Source: Neoaquamicrobium microcysteis (lineage in GTDB: Bacteria > Pseudomonadota > Alphaproteobacteria > Rhizobiales > Rhizobiaceae). Taken from it: 64,000 nucleotides of DNA. The position numbers and the translations under genes were made by a program. The stretch is from assembly GCF_008180155.1 (NCBI RefSeq), contig NZ_VSZS01000062.1, positions 1 to 64,000 of the forward strand, given 5' to 3'. Shown piece by piece: positions 43,994-53,166 of this stretch; the first letter of the stretch is position 1; every line of letters starts with the position of its first letter. The notes beneath the pieces were generated by a model. The model was not told the origin of the DNA, ran no database searches, and saw only the letters and a program-made list of their open reading frames with translations.

Positions 43994-46750
43994 ATGAACG
44001 AAGCCGTCAAAGCCACGAACATCGAAAGCGCAGAACCCATCCTGGAAATCGAGAACCTGTCGATCTCGTTCTTCACGCGGCGAGGCGAAATCCCGGCCGT
44101 GATGGACTTCTCCTGCAAGGTCATGCCTGGCGAGGCGATGGGCATCGTCGGCGAGAGCGGCTGCGGCAAGTCCACCGTGTCGCTCGGCATCATGCGCGAC
44201 CTGTCCAACGTCGGCAAAATCGTCGGCGGGCGTATCGTGTTCAAGGGCAGGGACATGGGCGACCTGTCTGATGCCGAGCTGCGGGCGATCCGCGGCAACG
44301 AGATCGCCATGATCTATCAGGAGCCGATGGCGAGCCTGAACCCGGCGATGAAGATCGGCGCGCAGCTCATGGAAGTGCCGCTGATCCACGACAAGGTGTC
44401 GAAGGAAGAAGCCTATAAACGCGCGCTGGAAATGGTGCGCTCGGTGCGGCTGCCCGACCCTGAGCGCATCATGCGGTCCTATCCCCACCAGCTTTCGGGC
44501 GGCCAGCAGCAGCGCATCGTCATTGCCATGGCGCTGCTTTCCAACCCGGCGCTGTTGCTGCTGGACGAGCCCACCACCGCGCTCGACGTCACCGTCGAGG
44601 CCGGCATCGTCGAACTGGTCAAGGGGCTGGGCAAGCAGTTCGGCACGTCGATGATCTTCGTGTCGCACAATCTCGGGCTCATCCTCGAGACCTGCGATCG
44701 CATCACGGTGATGTATTCGGGCGAGGCGGTCGAGACCGGTTCGATCAAGGATGTGTTCGACCACATGCGGCACCCCTACACGCAGGGGCTGTTCCGCTCG
44801 ATCCCGCTGCCGGGGGCCGACAAGAATTCGCGCCCGCTGATCGCCATTCCAGGCCAGTTGCCGCTGCCGCACGAGCGGCCGAAGGGCTGCAATTTCGGCC
44901 CCCGCTGCCACCACTTCAAGCCGGGGCTTTGCGATGCCGCGGAGATCCCGATGATCGAGGTGGAAGGGCACGAGCGGCATTTCAGCCGTTGCGTCCGCTT
45001 CGACGAGATCGACTGGACCGCGCTGCCGGAAGGCGCGAAGACCGAGAAGGAAGCGGTCAAGCCCGGCGCGCCCGTGCTCAAGATCGACAACCTCAAGAAG
45101 TACTATCAGGTCGCCGCCAATGCGATCTTCGGGGGGGCCGAGACGCGTACCGTCAAGGCCAACGAGCAGATCAGCTTCGAAGCGCGCGAGAGCGAAACCG
45201 TCGCCATCGTCGGCGAAAGCGGCTGCGGCAAGTCCACGCTCGCAAAGGTTCTGCTTGGGCTGGAGACGGCGACGTCGGGCACGGTCTCGCTCGGCAACAC
45301 GCAGATCGGAGGCACGCCGGTCGAGGATCGTGGCACCGACACCGTGTCCGGCATCCAGATGGTGTTCCAGAACCCGTTCGACACGCTCAATCCCAGCCAT
45401 TCGGTCGGCTCGCAGATCATCCGGACGCTCGAGAAGTTCAAGATCGGCAACACGGTTGAGGAGCGAAAGCAGCGCATGTTCGAGCTGCTGGACCTCGTCA
45501 AGCTGCCCCGCGCCTTCGCCGAGCGGATGCCGCGCCAGCTTTCCGGCGGGCAGAAACAACGCATCGGCGTCGCCCGCGCCTTTGCCGGCAACGCCAAGGT
45601 CGTGGTGGCCGATGAGCCTGTTTCCGCGCTCGACGTGTCGGTGCAGGCCGCCGTAACCGAGCTGCTGATGGACATCCAGCGCAAGAACAAGACGACGATG
45701 CTGTTCATCAGCCACGACCTGTCCGTGGTGCGCTACATCGCAGACCGCGTGGTCGTCATGTATCTCGGCCACATCGTCGAGCAGGGCACGACCGACCAGA
45801 TATTCTCGCCGCCCTACCACCCCTATACGGAGGCTCTGCTGTCGGCGATCCCCATCGCCGATACGAGCGTGGTCAAGAAGCATATCGTGCTGGAGGGCGA
45901 TATTCCGTCCGCCATGAACCCACCGCCTGGCTGCCCTTTCCAGACGCGTTGCCGGTGGAAGAAGTTCGTGCCGGGCGACAAGTGCGAGACGCAGGTGCCG
46001 CCGCTCAAGGACCTTGGCAACGGCCACAGGAGCCTGTGCTGGCTGGACGACGAGCAGCTTGCAACGATGGAGCCGGTCATCAGCTTTGCCGGCGCGCACG
46101 AGCCCGACCCGGCCACCGAGACGCCGACCGCTTCGGCTCCGCGCAAGGCGGTGAGGGTGCGGGCCGAAAAGCCCGCCGCAGCCTCGCCGGCAACCCCCGC
46201 CCAGGCGCTCAAGGCAAAGGCGGCGCCGAAGGCGAAGGCATCGAAGGCGATGGTTGGCCAACTTGGCGATTCATCGCCGGAGAAGTCGCTTACCGAGGCG
46301 GGTGAGGGGCGTCAGGCCGCCAGCGCGGAGGTCGCGCCTGCAACGGCCGGAACGCCCAAGGAAAGCGCTGCGGCAGAGGGGAAAGTCGTACCGCCGCGCC
46401 GTAAGGTGCAGGTTGCCCGTTCTACCGAGGCGGCAAAGGTTTCCATGGGGGTTCCCCATGCCGAGGCAGGCGAAAAGGGCCGTCCGACAGGCATTGCGAG
46501 GCCAAAGAACCCGGACGATCTGAAGCTGATTTCCGGCGTTGGGCCGAAGCTCGAAGGCGTGCTCAACGGGCTCGGCATCTACACTTACGCGCAGGTAGCC
46601 TCGTGGAAGAAAGCCGAGCGCGACTGGGTCGACGGCTACCTGAAATTCAGCGGCCGGATCGAGCGGGACGACTGGGTCAGGCAGGCCAAGGCGCTCGCCA
46701 AGGGCGGCAAGGCCGAATACATCCGCGTCTTCGGCAAGAAGCCGCGATAG
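43994..46750 (+). CDS. Double ABC ATPase (DppD-DppF fusion) with NuoE-like C-terminal tail
   Basis: 918 residues, GAGGA before the ATG. First ATPase: Walker A GESGCGKST at 53-61, signature LSGGQQQR, Walker B LLLLDEP, and an oligopeptide-type Cys motif (GPRCHHFKPGLC). Second ATPase: Walker A at about 407, LSGGQKQR, VVVADEP, and another Cys motif (PFQTRCRWKKFVPGDKC). From about 695 the chain is a low-complexity Ala/Pro/Lys/Glu linker. The last ~80 residues (from NPDDLKLISGVGPKLEGVLN) form a helix-hairpin-helix-like module ending in RVFGKKPR, which I recognise as the C-terminus of rhizobial NuoE (complex I). It energises the importer; the role of the tail is unknown. Confidence 0.93.
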   Translation: MNEAVKATNIESAEPILEIENLSISFFTRRGEIPAVMDFSCKVMPGEAMGIVGESGCGKSTVSLGIMRDLSNVGKIVGGRIVFKGRDMGDLSDAELRAIRGNEIAMIYQEPMASLNPAMKIGAQLMEVPLIHDKVSKEEAYKRALEMVRSVRLPDPERIMRSYPHQLSGGQQQRIVIAMALLSNPALLLLDEPTTALDVTVEAGIVELVKGLGKQFGTSMIFVSHNLGLILETCDRITVMYSGEAVETGSIKDVFDHMRHPYTQGLFRSIPLPGADKNSRPLIAIPGQLPLPHERPKGCNFGPRCHHFKPGLCDAAEIPMIEVEGHERHFSRCVRFDEIDWTALPEGAKTEKEAVKPGAPVLKIDNLKKYYQVAANAIFGGAETRTVKANEQISFEARESETVAIVGESGCGKSTLAKVLLGLETATSGTVSLGNTQIGGTPVEDRGTDTVSGIQMVFQNPFDTLNPSHSVGSQIIRTLEKFKIGNTVEERKQRMFELLDLVKLPRAFAERMPRQLSGGQKQRIGVARAFAGNAKVVVADEPVSALDVSVQAAVTELLMDIQRKNKTTMLFISHDLSVVRYIADRVVVMYLGHIVEQGTTDQIFSPPYHPYTEALLSAIPIADTSVVKKHIVLEGDIPSAMNPPPGCPFQTRCRWKKFVPGDKCETQVPPLKDLGNGHRSLCWLDDEQLATMEPVISFAGAHEPDPATETPTASAPRKAVRVRAEKPAAASPATPAQALKAKAAPKAKASKAMVGQLGDSSPEKSLTEAGEGRQAASAEVAPATAGTPKESAAAEGKVVPPRRKVQVARSTEAAKVSMGVPHAEAGEKGRPTGIARPKNPDDLKLISGVGPKLEGVLNGLGIYTYAQVASWKKAERDWVDGYLKFSGRIERDDWVRQAKALAKGGKAEYIRVFGKKPR

Positions 46751-46837
46751 GCGACCGGATTTCGATCACATTTCGCGTTCGCGGGAACTTCGCGGGCTCC
46801 ATTGGGATTGGCTTGGTCCAACCCGATGGAGAATCTC

Positions 46838-47320
46838 ATGTCCAAGAGCGACCGCAAGAAACTTTACGAGATGATCGACGACATCAAGATCGCCATGCTG
46901 ACGACCGTCGAAAAAGGCGGCGCATTGCATGCCCGGCCGATGGCAAATCAGGCGGCGGACAAGAGCGGGACGCTCTGGTTCTTCACCGAAAAGGACGGCG
47001 GCGTCGCGAAAAATGTTAAGGCAAATCCGCGCGTTAGCCTGGGCTATGCCGGAAGCGGAGCCTACGTCGCCGTCAGCGGCAATGCCGAGATGATTCACGA
47101 CCGCAAGAAGATCGACGCGCTCTGGAGCGAAGAGGTCAAAGCCTGGTTTCCCGACGGAAAGGACGATCCGAACCTTGCGCTGCTGAAGGTCGATCCGGAA
47201 GTCGGCGAATACTGGTCGTTTCCAAGCGCCCCGGTCAGCCGGGCGATAGGCTACGTCAAGGCAAAGCTGACCGGCGAAGCTGTTGACGATATCGGCGAGA
47301 ACAAAAAGCTGGCGCTTTAG
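46838..47320 (+). CDS. PNPOx-fold general stress protein 26-like protein
   Basis: 160 residues from the ATG with GGAGA five bases upstream. The split-barrel flavin fold of the pyridoxamine-phosphate-oxidase superfamily is visible: IKIAMLTTVEKGGALHARPM, LWFFTEKDGGVAKNVKANP, VSLGYAGSGAYVAVSGNAE, LWSEEVKAWFPDG and YWSFPSAPVS. Members related to B. subtilis GS26 bind FMN or FAD and are stress-associated, but enzyme activity is usually unproven. Monocistronic; convergent with the next lipoprotein gene. Confidence 0.88.
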   Translation: MSKSDRKKLYEMIDDIKIAMLTTVEKGGALHARPMANQAADKSGTLWFFTEKDGGVAKNVKANPRVSLGYAGSGAYVAVSGNAEMIHDRKKIDALWSEEVKAWFPDGKDDPNLALLKVDPEVGEYWSFPSAPVSRAIGYVKAKLTGEAVDDIGENKKLAL

Positions 47321-47332
47321 GCTGTCGAAAGG

Positions 47333-47923
47333 TCAGCGGCAGTTCTGCATCTGGCCGGCGTAGTCGTTCGCCATGTTCGAAGTGCGGCGGGCGTAGTTCT
47401 GGATCGAATTGTTATTGCGCCACGACCCGCGGCTGTAGCCGCTGTGGCCGGAATAGTAGGCAAGATAGAGGTTATAGGTGTCGTGAGGCGCGATGCCGAG
47501 CGTATTGACCGACTTGTTGTGGTACCAGCCGACGAAATCCACCGCGTCGGAGAAGTTGTTCCGGCGGGCCGAATGGCGTCCGGTCTCGCGCTGGTATTGG
47601 GTCCAGGTGCCGTCCAGAGCCTGCGAATAACCATAGGCGGTGGAGGCTCGCTTGCCGGGGATGAATCCGAGGATCATCTTTCGCGGCGGGCGAGCCCTGC
47701 CGTCGAAGCCGGATTCCATGCGAATCGTGGCCATGAGGACGTGCGGCGGGATGCCGTATTTCTGCGATGCGGCATGGGTCGAACGCCGCCAATTGCTTGT
47801 CCAGCCTGCATTCTGGCTGAAAACGGCGCAGACATTGTTGATCTGGGACGGCTTGCTGGCGCAGGCCGAAACGGCCAGCAGCGCAAGGAGCGGCAGAAAA
47901 CGCAGGACACGCGATACACACAT
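47333..47923 (-). CDS. Lysozyme-like (SLT-fold) transglycosylase lipoprotein
   Basis: 196 residues from the ATG at 47923. A signal peptide with the lipobox LLAVSACAS places the mature N-terminal Cys at the outer membrane or periplasmic side. The body looks like a soluble lytic transglycosylase: YGIPPHVLMATIRMESGFDG with the catalytic Glu, then STAYGYSQALDGTWTQYQ, FVGWYHNKS and a Tyr/Ser/Asn-rich C-terminus. It probably cleaves peptidoglycan. No good ribosome site is visible and the frame is open further upstream, so the start is the least certain part. Confidence 0.85.
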   Translation of the reverse strand: MCVSRVLRFLPLLALLAVSACASKPSQINNVCAVFSQNAGWTSNWRRSTHAASQKYGIPPHVLMATIRMESGFDGRARPPRKMILGFIPGKRASTAYGYSQALDGTWTQYQRETGRHSARRNNFSDAVDFVGWYHNKSVNTLGIAPHDTYNLYLAYYSGHSGYSRGSWRNNNSIQNYARRTSNMANDYAGQMQNCR

Positions 47924-48210
47924 GGGCCGAACGTTAGAACATCGGCGTAAATTAAAGCTTTCGCTTGATTTTAACGAATAGGGCCGCGAAGCGGCGAAAG
48001 ACCCGCCCGGTATCATCTCCAGTTACTCGAATCCGGTAACCTCGGATCGTCGAGGCTCGGGTCAGTGAGTGAGGTAGTGTAGATATAGCGACGTGATGTG
48101 TCGTATATTTATTGCTGGCCGGTTGTGTATTGCCGCCTCTTCTAAAATCGCGCCGGCAAAGGACGCATTTCCAACATCGCTGCATGCTGGGCGGCGTAAC
48201 CTCTCATGTC
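47924..48210. other. Divergent intergenic region
   Basis: About 290 bases between the SLT lipoprotein (minus) and the MttB-like gene (plus). The middle (48060-48110) is AT-richer than its surroundings (GTAGATATAGCGACGTGATG, then TCGTATATTTATTGC) and should hold the promoters; I cannot assign boxes with confidence. The frame of the MttB-like gene is open through part of it. Confidence 0.4.
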
Positions 48211-49752
48211 ATGAATGCCGAACCTCGCCGCCGCCGCTCCACCGACCGCGCCGCCCACAAGCGGCCGGCCGCGATCCCGCAGCTCGCAATGACCCATGCG
48301 CGCAATCCGTATCCGCCGATGCGGCTGCTGTCCGACGATCAGCTCGAGGCGATCCACGAAGCCGCGATGCACATTCTGGAGAATTTTGGCATCGAGATGA
48401 TGAGCCATTCGGCGCTCGACCTTTTCGCCGGCGCAGGCGCGAAGGTGGACCGGGCGGCGCAGACCGTGTTCGTCGACCGGGGGCTGGTGGATCAGGCGCT
48501 AAAGACGACGAAGTCGGCCTACCAGCTTACGCCGCGCAACGCCGAGAAGGCGGTTCCCATCGGCGGCGATGCGATCAGCTTTACGCTCGTTGCCGGCCCG
48601 CCCAACGTGCACGACATGGAGCGTGGCAGGCGGGCGGGCAACCACAAGGACTATTGCGACCTGATCCGGCTGGCGCAGCATTTCAACTGCATCACCATGC
48701 TGGGCAACCAGGTGTGCGCGCCGATCGAGCTGCCGGCCAATTCGCGCCACCTCGACACCTATTTCGCCAACCTGACGCTGACCGACAAGAGCTTCCACGT
48801 CTCGGCCATCGGCCGGGGCAGGGCGCTGGACGGGATCGCGATGATGGCTATCGCGCGCGGGCTTACGCTGGACAAGATGCGGGACGACCCGGCTGTCACG
48901 ACGATCATTTCGGTCAATTCGCCCCGCCGCTTCGACGACCAGATGGCGGACGGGCTGATGACGATGGCGGAGCACGGCCAGTCGGTCGCGGTCACGCCCT
49001 TCACGCTGATGGGGGCGATGAGCCCGGTGACGCTGGCCGGTGCTCTGGCGCAGCAGAACGCTGAGGCGCTGGCGGGCATCGTGCTGACCCAGCTGGTGCG
49101 GCCCGGCGCGCCGGTAATGTACGGGGCGTTCACGTCAAATGTGGACATGCGTTCCGGCGCGCCGGCGTTCGGCACGCCCGAGAACACGAAGGCCAACGTC
49201 GCGTCGGGGCAACTCGCCCGGCGCTACAACCTGCCTTACCGTACCACGCCGGGCTCGGCTTCAAATGCCGCCGACGCGCAGGGCGCCTACGAGACGATGA
49301 TGGCGCTGTGGGGCGCGGTGCTGGGGCACGGCAATCTGGTCTACCACGCGGCGGGCTGGCAGGAGGGCGGGCTGACGGCTTCCTACGAGAAGTTCATTCT
49401 CGACGTCGAGATGATCCAGCACATGATGGAGTTTCTGCGGCCGATAGAGGTGAACGAGGGGGAGCTGGCGCTGGACGCGCTCGGCCGGGTGCCGACCGGC
49501 GGGCACTTCTTCGGCGACCCGCACACGCTGGAGCGCTACTCGACTGCCTTCTACCAGCCGCTCGTTTCCAACTGGCAGAACTACGAAAGCTGGCAGGAGG
49601 CAGGCGGGCTGAACGCCACGCAGCGCGCGACCGGCCTATGGAAGAAGGCGCTTTCGGAATACGAGCAGCCGCCGATGGACGAGGGCGTGCGCGAAGGGCT
49701 GGACGAATATGTCGCAAAGCGGCGCGAAGAGATCGGGGCGGGCGAGCCGTGA
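48211..49752 (+). CDS. MttB-superfamily (trimethylamine/betaine-type) methyltransferase without pyrrolysine
   Basis: 513 residues from the ATG at 48211 (earlier ATGs in frame are less convincing). MttB features: YPPMRLLSDDQLEAIHEAAM near the start, then VAGPPNVHDMERGRRAGNHK, TTIISVNSPRRFDDQMADGL, and the Gly-rich C-terminal half with LGHGNLVYHAAGWQEGG. The gene runs to its TGA without an in-frame TAG, so pyrrolysine of true TMA methyltransferases is absent, as in glycine-betaine methyltransferases. It would transfer a methyl group from a quaternary or tertiary amine to a corrinoid protein, which is not encoded nearby. The downstream DMGDH-like gene supports a methylated-glycine route. Confidence 0.88.
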   Translation: MNAEPRRRRSTDRAAHKRPAAIPQLAMTHARNPYPPMRLLSDDQLEAIHEAAMHILENFGIEMMSHSALDLFAGAGAKVDRAAQTVFVDRGLVDQALKTTKSAYQLTPRNAEKAVPIGGDAISFTLVAGPPNVHDMERGRRAGNHKDYCDLIRLAQHFNCITMLGNQVCAPIELPANSRHLDTYFANLTLTDKSFHVSAIGRGRALDGIAMMAIARGLTLDKMRDDPAVTTIISVNSPRRFDDQMADGLMTMAEHGQSVAVTPFTLMGAMSPVTLAGALAQQNAEALAGIVLTQLVRPGAPVMYGAFTSNVDMRSGAPAFGTPENTKANVASGQLARRYNLPYRTTPGSASNAADAQGAYETMMALWGAVLGHGNLVYHAAGWQEGGLTASYEKFILDVEMIQHMMEFLRPIEVNEGELALDALGRVPTGGHFFGDPHTLERYSTAFYQPLVSNWQNYESWQEAGGLNATQRATGLWKKALSEYEQPPMDEGVREGLDEYVAKRREEIGAGEP

Positions 49753-49773
49753 GGGTTGGCGCGCTATCGATCA

Positions 49774-49926
49774 CCCCCCTCTGGCCTGCCGGCCATCTCC
49801 CCCACAAGGGGGGAGATCAGCCGATGACGCGGGTTTCGCCAATCGCTACCGCAGCAGGAGGATCGGCCGGGCAGAAGCTGCCAATCTCTCCCCTTGAGGG
49901 GAGATGTCCGGCAGGACAGAGGGGGC
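49774..49926. repeat. Palindromic intergenic element with ~43-bp inverted termini
   Basis: The left arm (49774-49817) reads CCCCCCTCTGGCCTGCCGG and then CATCTCCCCCACAAGGGGGG. The right arm (49884-49926), read in reverse complement, begins GCCCCCTCTGTCCTGCCGG and continues with nearly the same bases. About 65 unrelated bases separate them. Each arm is itself a hairpin (ATCTCCCCC / GGGGGAGAT). This resembles the abundant palindromic intergenic elements of rhizobia. It occupies most of the gap between the MttB-like and flavoprotein genes. Confidence 0.8.
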
Positions 49927-50017
49927 GACGTAGAGCGCCACGTTCCCTGTTCAATGCAGCGGCCTGACAAAATGATTCCCCTTCTCCTCCCAACTCCCTG
50001 AAAAGCAGGAATATTTC

Positions 50018-52468
50018 ATGAAGTCGCATACGCGTGTGGTGGTCATTGGCGGTGGCGTCGTGGGGACGTCGGTGCTGTATCATCTGGCCAGGCATGGCTG
50101 GACGGACGTGATGCTGCTGGAGCGCGACGAGCTGACTTCGGGCTCGACTTGGCATGCGGCGGGCGGGATGCATACGGTCAACGGCGATCCCAACGTCGCC
50201 AAGCTGCAGAAATACACGATCGAGCTCTACAAGGAGATCGAGGAGCTTTCCGGGCAGGCGACCGGCGTGCACATTACCGGGGGCGTGCTGCTTGCCGCCA
50301 CCGAGGCGCGCATGGACTGGCTGCGCGGGGTGGTGGCGAAGGGGCGCTACCTGGGGCTCGACCTCGAGGAAATCTCGGCCAGGGAAGCAGCCGAGCTGAT
50401 GCCGCTGCTCGACCCGTCGCAGTTCGTCGGTGCGGTGCGCAATTCCGAGGACGGGCATCTCGACCCGTCGGGCGTGACGCATGCCTATGCCAAGGCCGCG
50501 CGCAAGCTGGGCGCGGAGGTTCACCGCTTCACCAAGGTCGAGGATATCGTGCGGCGCGAGGACGGCGCGTGGCGGGTCATCACCGACAAGGGCGAGGTGG
50601 TGGCAGAGCATGTCGTGAATGCCGGCGGTCTGTGGGCGCGCGAGGTCGGCCGCATGGTCGGGCTGGAGCTTCCGGTGCTGGCGATGGAGCACATGTACCT
50701 CATCACCGAGGATATGCCCGAAGTGGCGGAGTGGAACGCGAAGACCGGGAGCGAGGTGATCCACGCCATCGACTTCGATGGCGAGCTCTACCTGCGGCAG
50801 GAACGCGGCGGGATGCTGATGGGCACCTACGAGAAGGCCGCCAAGCCGTGGTCGGAATACCAGACGCCGTGGAACTTCGGCCATGAGCTGCTGGAACCGG
50901 ACATCGACCGCATAGCACCGTCGCTGGAGGTGGGTTTCCGGCATTTTCCGGCGTTCCAGAAGACCGGCATCAAGCAGATCATCAACGGCCCCTTCACCTT
51001 CGCGCCGGACGGAAACCCGCTGGTCGGTCCAGTGCGCGGGCTGCCGGGCTTCTGGGTCGCGTGCGGGGTGATGGCCGGTTTCAGCCAGGGCGGCGGCGTG
51101 GGGCTGGCGCTCGCCAACTGGATGATCGACGGAGACCCAGGCGCGGACATCTGGGCGATGGACGTGGCTCGCTACGGCGACTGGGCCTCGATGGCCTACA
51201 CCAACGCCAAGGTGCGCGAGAACTATTCGCGGCGGTTTTCGATCCGGTTTCCGAACGAGGAGTTGCCGGCGGGAAGGCCGCTCAGGACGACGCCGGTCTA
51301 CGACCTGCTTGCGGCCAGGGGCGCGCAGTTCGGCGTCGCCTACGGGCTGGAGGTGCCGCTATGGTATGCGCCGAAGGGCGCGAAGGACATCTTCTCGTGG
51401 CGGCGCTCGACCGATTTCGAGCATGTCGGCAACGAGGTTCGCGCCGTGCGCGAGCGGGTGGGGCTTTCGGAAATCTCATCCTTCGCGAAGTATCGGGTGA
51501 CGGGCGAGGGGGCCGCCGCGTGGTTGGACCGGATGCTGGCCTGCAAGCTGCCGGGAGCAGGGCGCATGACGCTGGCCCCGATGCTGAAGGAAGACGGCAG
51601 GCTGATCGGGGATTTTACGCTGGCGAATTTGGCCGGCGGAGGTGTGCCGGGGGCCGCCTCACAGGAATGGTTCATCGCGGGCTCCGGCATGGCCGAGCAG
51701 TTTCACATGCGGTGGTTCGAGAAGCATCTGCCGGGCGACGGCAGCGTGAACGTGGAGGCGCTGGGGCTTTCGCTGGTGGGGCTTTCGATTGCGGGGCCGC
51801 GGGCGCGCGACGTGCTGGCCAAGGTGACGCGGGCGGACGTGTCGAATGCGGGGATGCCGTTCATGGCCGTGAGGCGAATGGATATCGGCATGGCGCCGTG
51901 CACGGTGGGACGGGTGAGCTATACCGGCGATCTGGGCTACGAGATCTGGATGGCGCCGGAATATCAGCGCCACGTGTTCGAGACGCTGATGGAAGCCGGC
52001 GAGGAGTTCGGCATCGCGCTTTTCGGCTCGCGAGCGCTGAACGCGCTGCGGCTGGAAAAGAACTACGGGTCGTGGGCGCGGGAATACCGGCCGATCTACG
52101 GACCGGTCGAAGCGGGGCTGGAACGGTTCGTCGCCTATGGCAAGGACGCGGACTTCATCGGCAAGCAGGCCGCGATCGCGGAGCGTGAGGGCGGCGGCAA
52201 GCTGCGGCTGCGCGCGTTCGTGATGGAGGCGGAGGACGCAGACGTGATCGGCGACGAGGCGATCTGGTTCGAGGGCAAGGTCTGCGGCTGGGTGACGTCG
52301 GGCGGCTATGCGCACAATGCCGGGAAATCGGTCGCGATGGGCTATGTGCCGAAAGAGGTTGCCGACAGGGCCGAGGGGTTCGAGATCGAGCTTCTGGGGA
52401 GGCGGCACAAGGCGACCGTGCAGGCCACGGCGCTGTACGACGCCAATTTCGAGCGGCTGAGAAGCTGA
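50018..52468 (+). CDS. Dimethylglycine/sarcosine dehydrogenase-like flavoprotein with GcvT domain
   Basis: 816 residues, AGCAGGA before the ATG. The N-terminal DAO-type FAD domain starts RVVVIGGGVVGTSVLYHLA and includes SGSTWHAAGGMH, whose His is the covalent FAD attachment point in the dimethylglycine dehydrogenase group. FAD contacts recur at GFWVACGVMAGFSQGGG (about residue 345). From about residue 430 a GcvT-like folate-binding region follows (FSWRRSTDFEHVGNEVRAVR, GRVSYTGDLGYEIW) with a C-terminal barrel. It should oxidatively demethylate a methylated glycine and load the one-carbon unit on THF. It sits between the MttB-like and cysteine hydrolase genes. Confidence 0.92.
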   Translation: MKSHTRVVVIGGGVVGTSVLYHLARHGWTDVMLLERDELTSGSTWHAAGGMHTVNGDPNVAKLQKYTIELYKEIEELSGQATGVHITGGVLLAATEARMDWLRGVVAKGRYLGLDLEEISAREAAELMPLLDPSQFVGAVRNSEDGHLDPSGVTHAYAKAARKLGAEVHRFTKVEDIVRREDGAWRVITDKGEVVAEHVVNAGGLWAREVGRMVGLELPVLAMEHMYLITEDMPEVAEWNAKTGSEVIHAIDFDGELYLRQERGGMLMGTYEKAAKPWSEYQTPWNFGHELLEPDIDRIAPSLEVGFRHFPAFQKTGIKQIINGPFTFAPDGNPLVGPVRGLPGFWVACGVMAGFSQGGGVGLALANWMIDGDPGADIWAMDVARYGDWASMAYTNAKVRENYSRRFSIRFPNEELPAGRPLRTTPVYDLLAARGAQFGVAYGLEVPLWYAPKGAKDIFSWRRSTDFEHVGNEVRAVRERVGLSEISSFAKYRVTGEGAAAWLDRMLACKLPGAGRMTLAPMLKEDGRLIGDFTLANLAGGGVPGAASQEWFIAGSGMAEQFHMRWFEKHLPGDGSVNVEALGLSLVGLSIAGPRARDVLAKVTRADVSNAGMPFMAVRRMDIGMAPCTVGRVSYTGDLGYEIWMAPEYQRHVFETLMEAGEEFGIALFGSRALNALRLEKNYGSWAREYRPIYGPVEAGLERFVAYGKDADFIGKQAAIAEREGGGKLRLRAFVMEAEDADVIGDEAIWFEGKVCGWVTSGGYAHNAGKSVAMGYVPKEVADRAEGFEIELLGRRHKATVQATALYDANFERLRS

Positions 52469-52474
52469 ACCATC

Positions 52475-53155
52475 ATGAAGAAACCGATCACGCTGCCGCG
52501 CCGCAAGGTTGCCGCACTTTTCATCGACCTGCAGGAAGAACACCGGCAGGACCCGCGCTATCTAGTCGACGGTTTCGGCGATGTGGTGGCCAATGCCGCG
52601 CGGCTGCAACGGGCGGCGAGAGCGGCTGGCGCGCCGCTCTACCACTTTGCCTACGTGGTCGACCTGGCAGCCGGCGATGCGCGGCCGTACCACCCGGTGA
52701 TGCCGGACGGGCGCTCGGCCTTCAGCGACAAGGATGATCCGCTGACCGCGATCTGTGCCGAGGTCGCGCCGCAGGAGGGCGAGCCGCTGCTCGTGAAATC
52801 GGAGGCGACGGCGTTTCGCGACGGGCTGGCGGCGGAACTGCGCGGGCGTGGGGTCGAATGGCTCGTGATTGCCGGAGTGTGGACGGAAGCATGCGTCGAC
52901 GCCACCGTGAAGGACGCCATCGGCTACGGGTTCCGCGTGCTGCTGGTGAAGGACGCGTGCGGCAGCGGATCGCGCGCGATGCACCAGACGGGCATACTGA
53001 ACCTCGCCAACCGGCTCTATGGCGGGGCGGTGGTTTCTACCGATGCGGCCTGCCGGCTGCTTTCGGGGGAGACAGCACCGGCATGGCAGGTGGAGGGCTC
53101 TGTGCCGCTTCGCTACGAGGCGGAGACGTTGGGGAAGCTTTACGCGGCGCTTTGA
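52475..53155 (+). CDS. Isochorismatase-family cysteine hydrolase
   Basis: 226 residues starting six bases after the flavoprotein gene. Catalytic triad: Asp in ALFIDLQEEH (about residue 18), Lys in LLVKSEATAF and nucleophile Cys in GVWTEACVDATVKDA, with the cis-peptide region preceding it. These residues define the nicotinamidase/N-carbamoylsarcosine amidohydrolase group. Because its neighbour handles N-methylated glycines, N-carbamoylsarcosine or a related amide is an attractive substrate, but this is guilt by association only. Confidence 0.9.
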   Translation: MKKPITLPRRKVAALFIDLQEEHRQDPRYLVDGFGDVVANAARLQRAARAAGAPLYHFAYVVDLAAGDARPYHPVMPDGRSAFSDKDDPLTAICAEVAPQEGEPLLVKSEATAFRDGLAAELRGRGVEWLVIAGVWTEACVDATVKDAIGYGFRVLLVKDACGSGSRAMHQTGILNLANRLYGGAVVSTDAACRLLSGETAPAWQVEGSVPLRYEAETLGKLYAAL

Positions 53156-53166
53156 ATGGCGGAACG

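Noticed and set aside
42790-46261. Two long minus-strand frames (506 and 802 codons) opposite the second permease and the ABC ATPase
   Set aside because: They are shadows of genes with complete transporter motifs; the His/Asp/Arg-rich translations are typical antisense artefacts.
48211-49752. In-frame TAG (pyrrolysine) in the MttB-like gene
   Set aside because: The frame is continuous to a TGA; no internal TAG is present.
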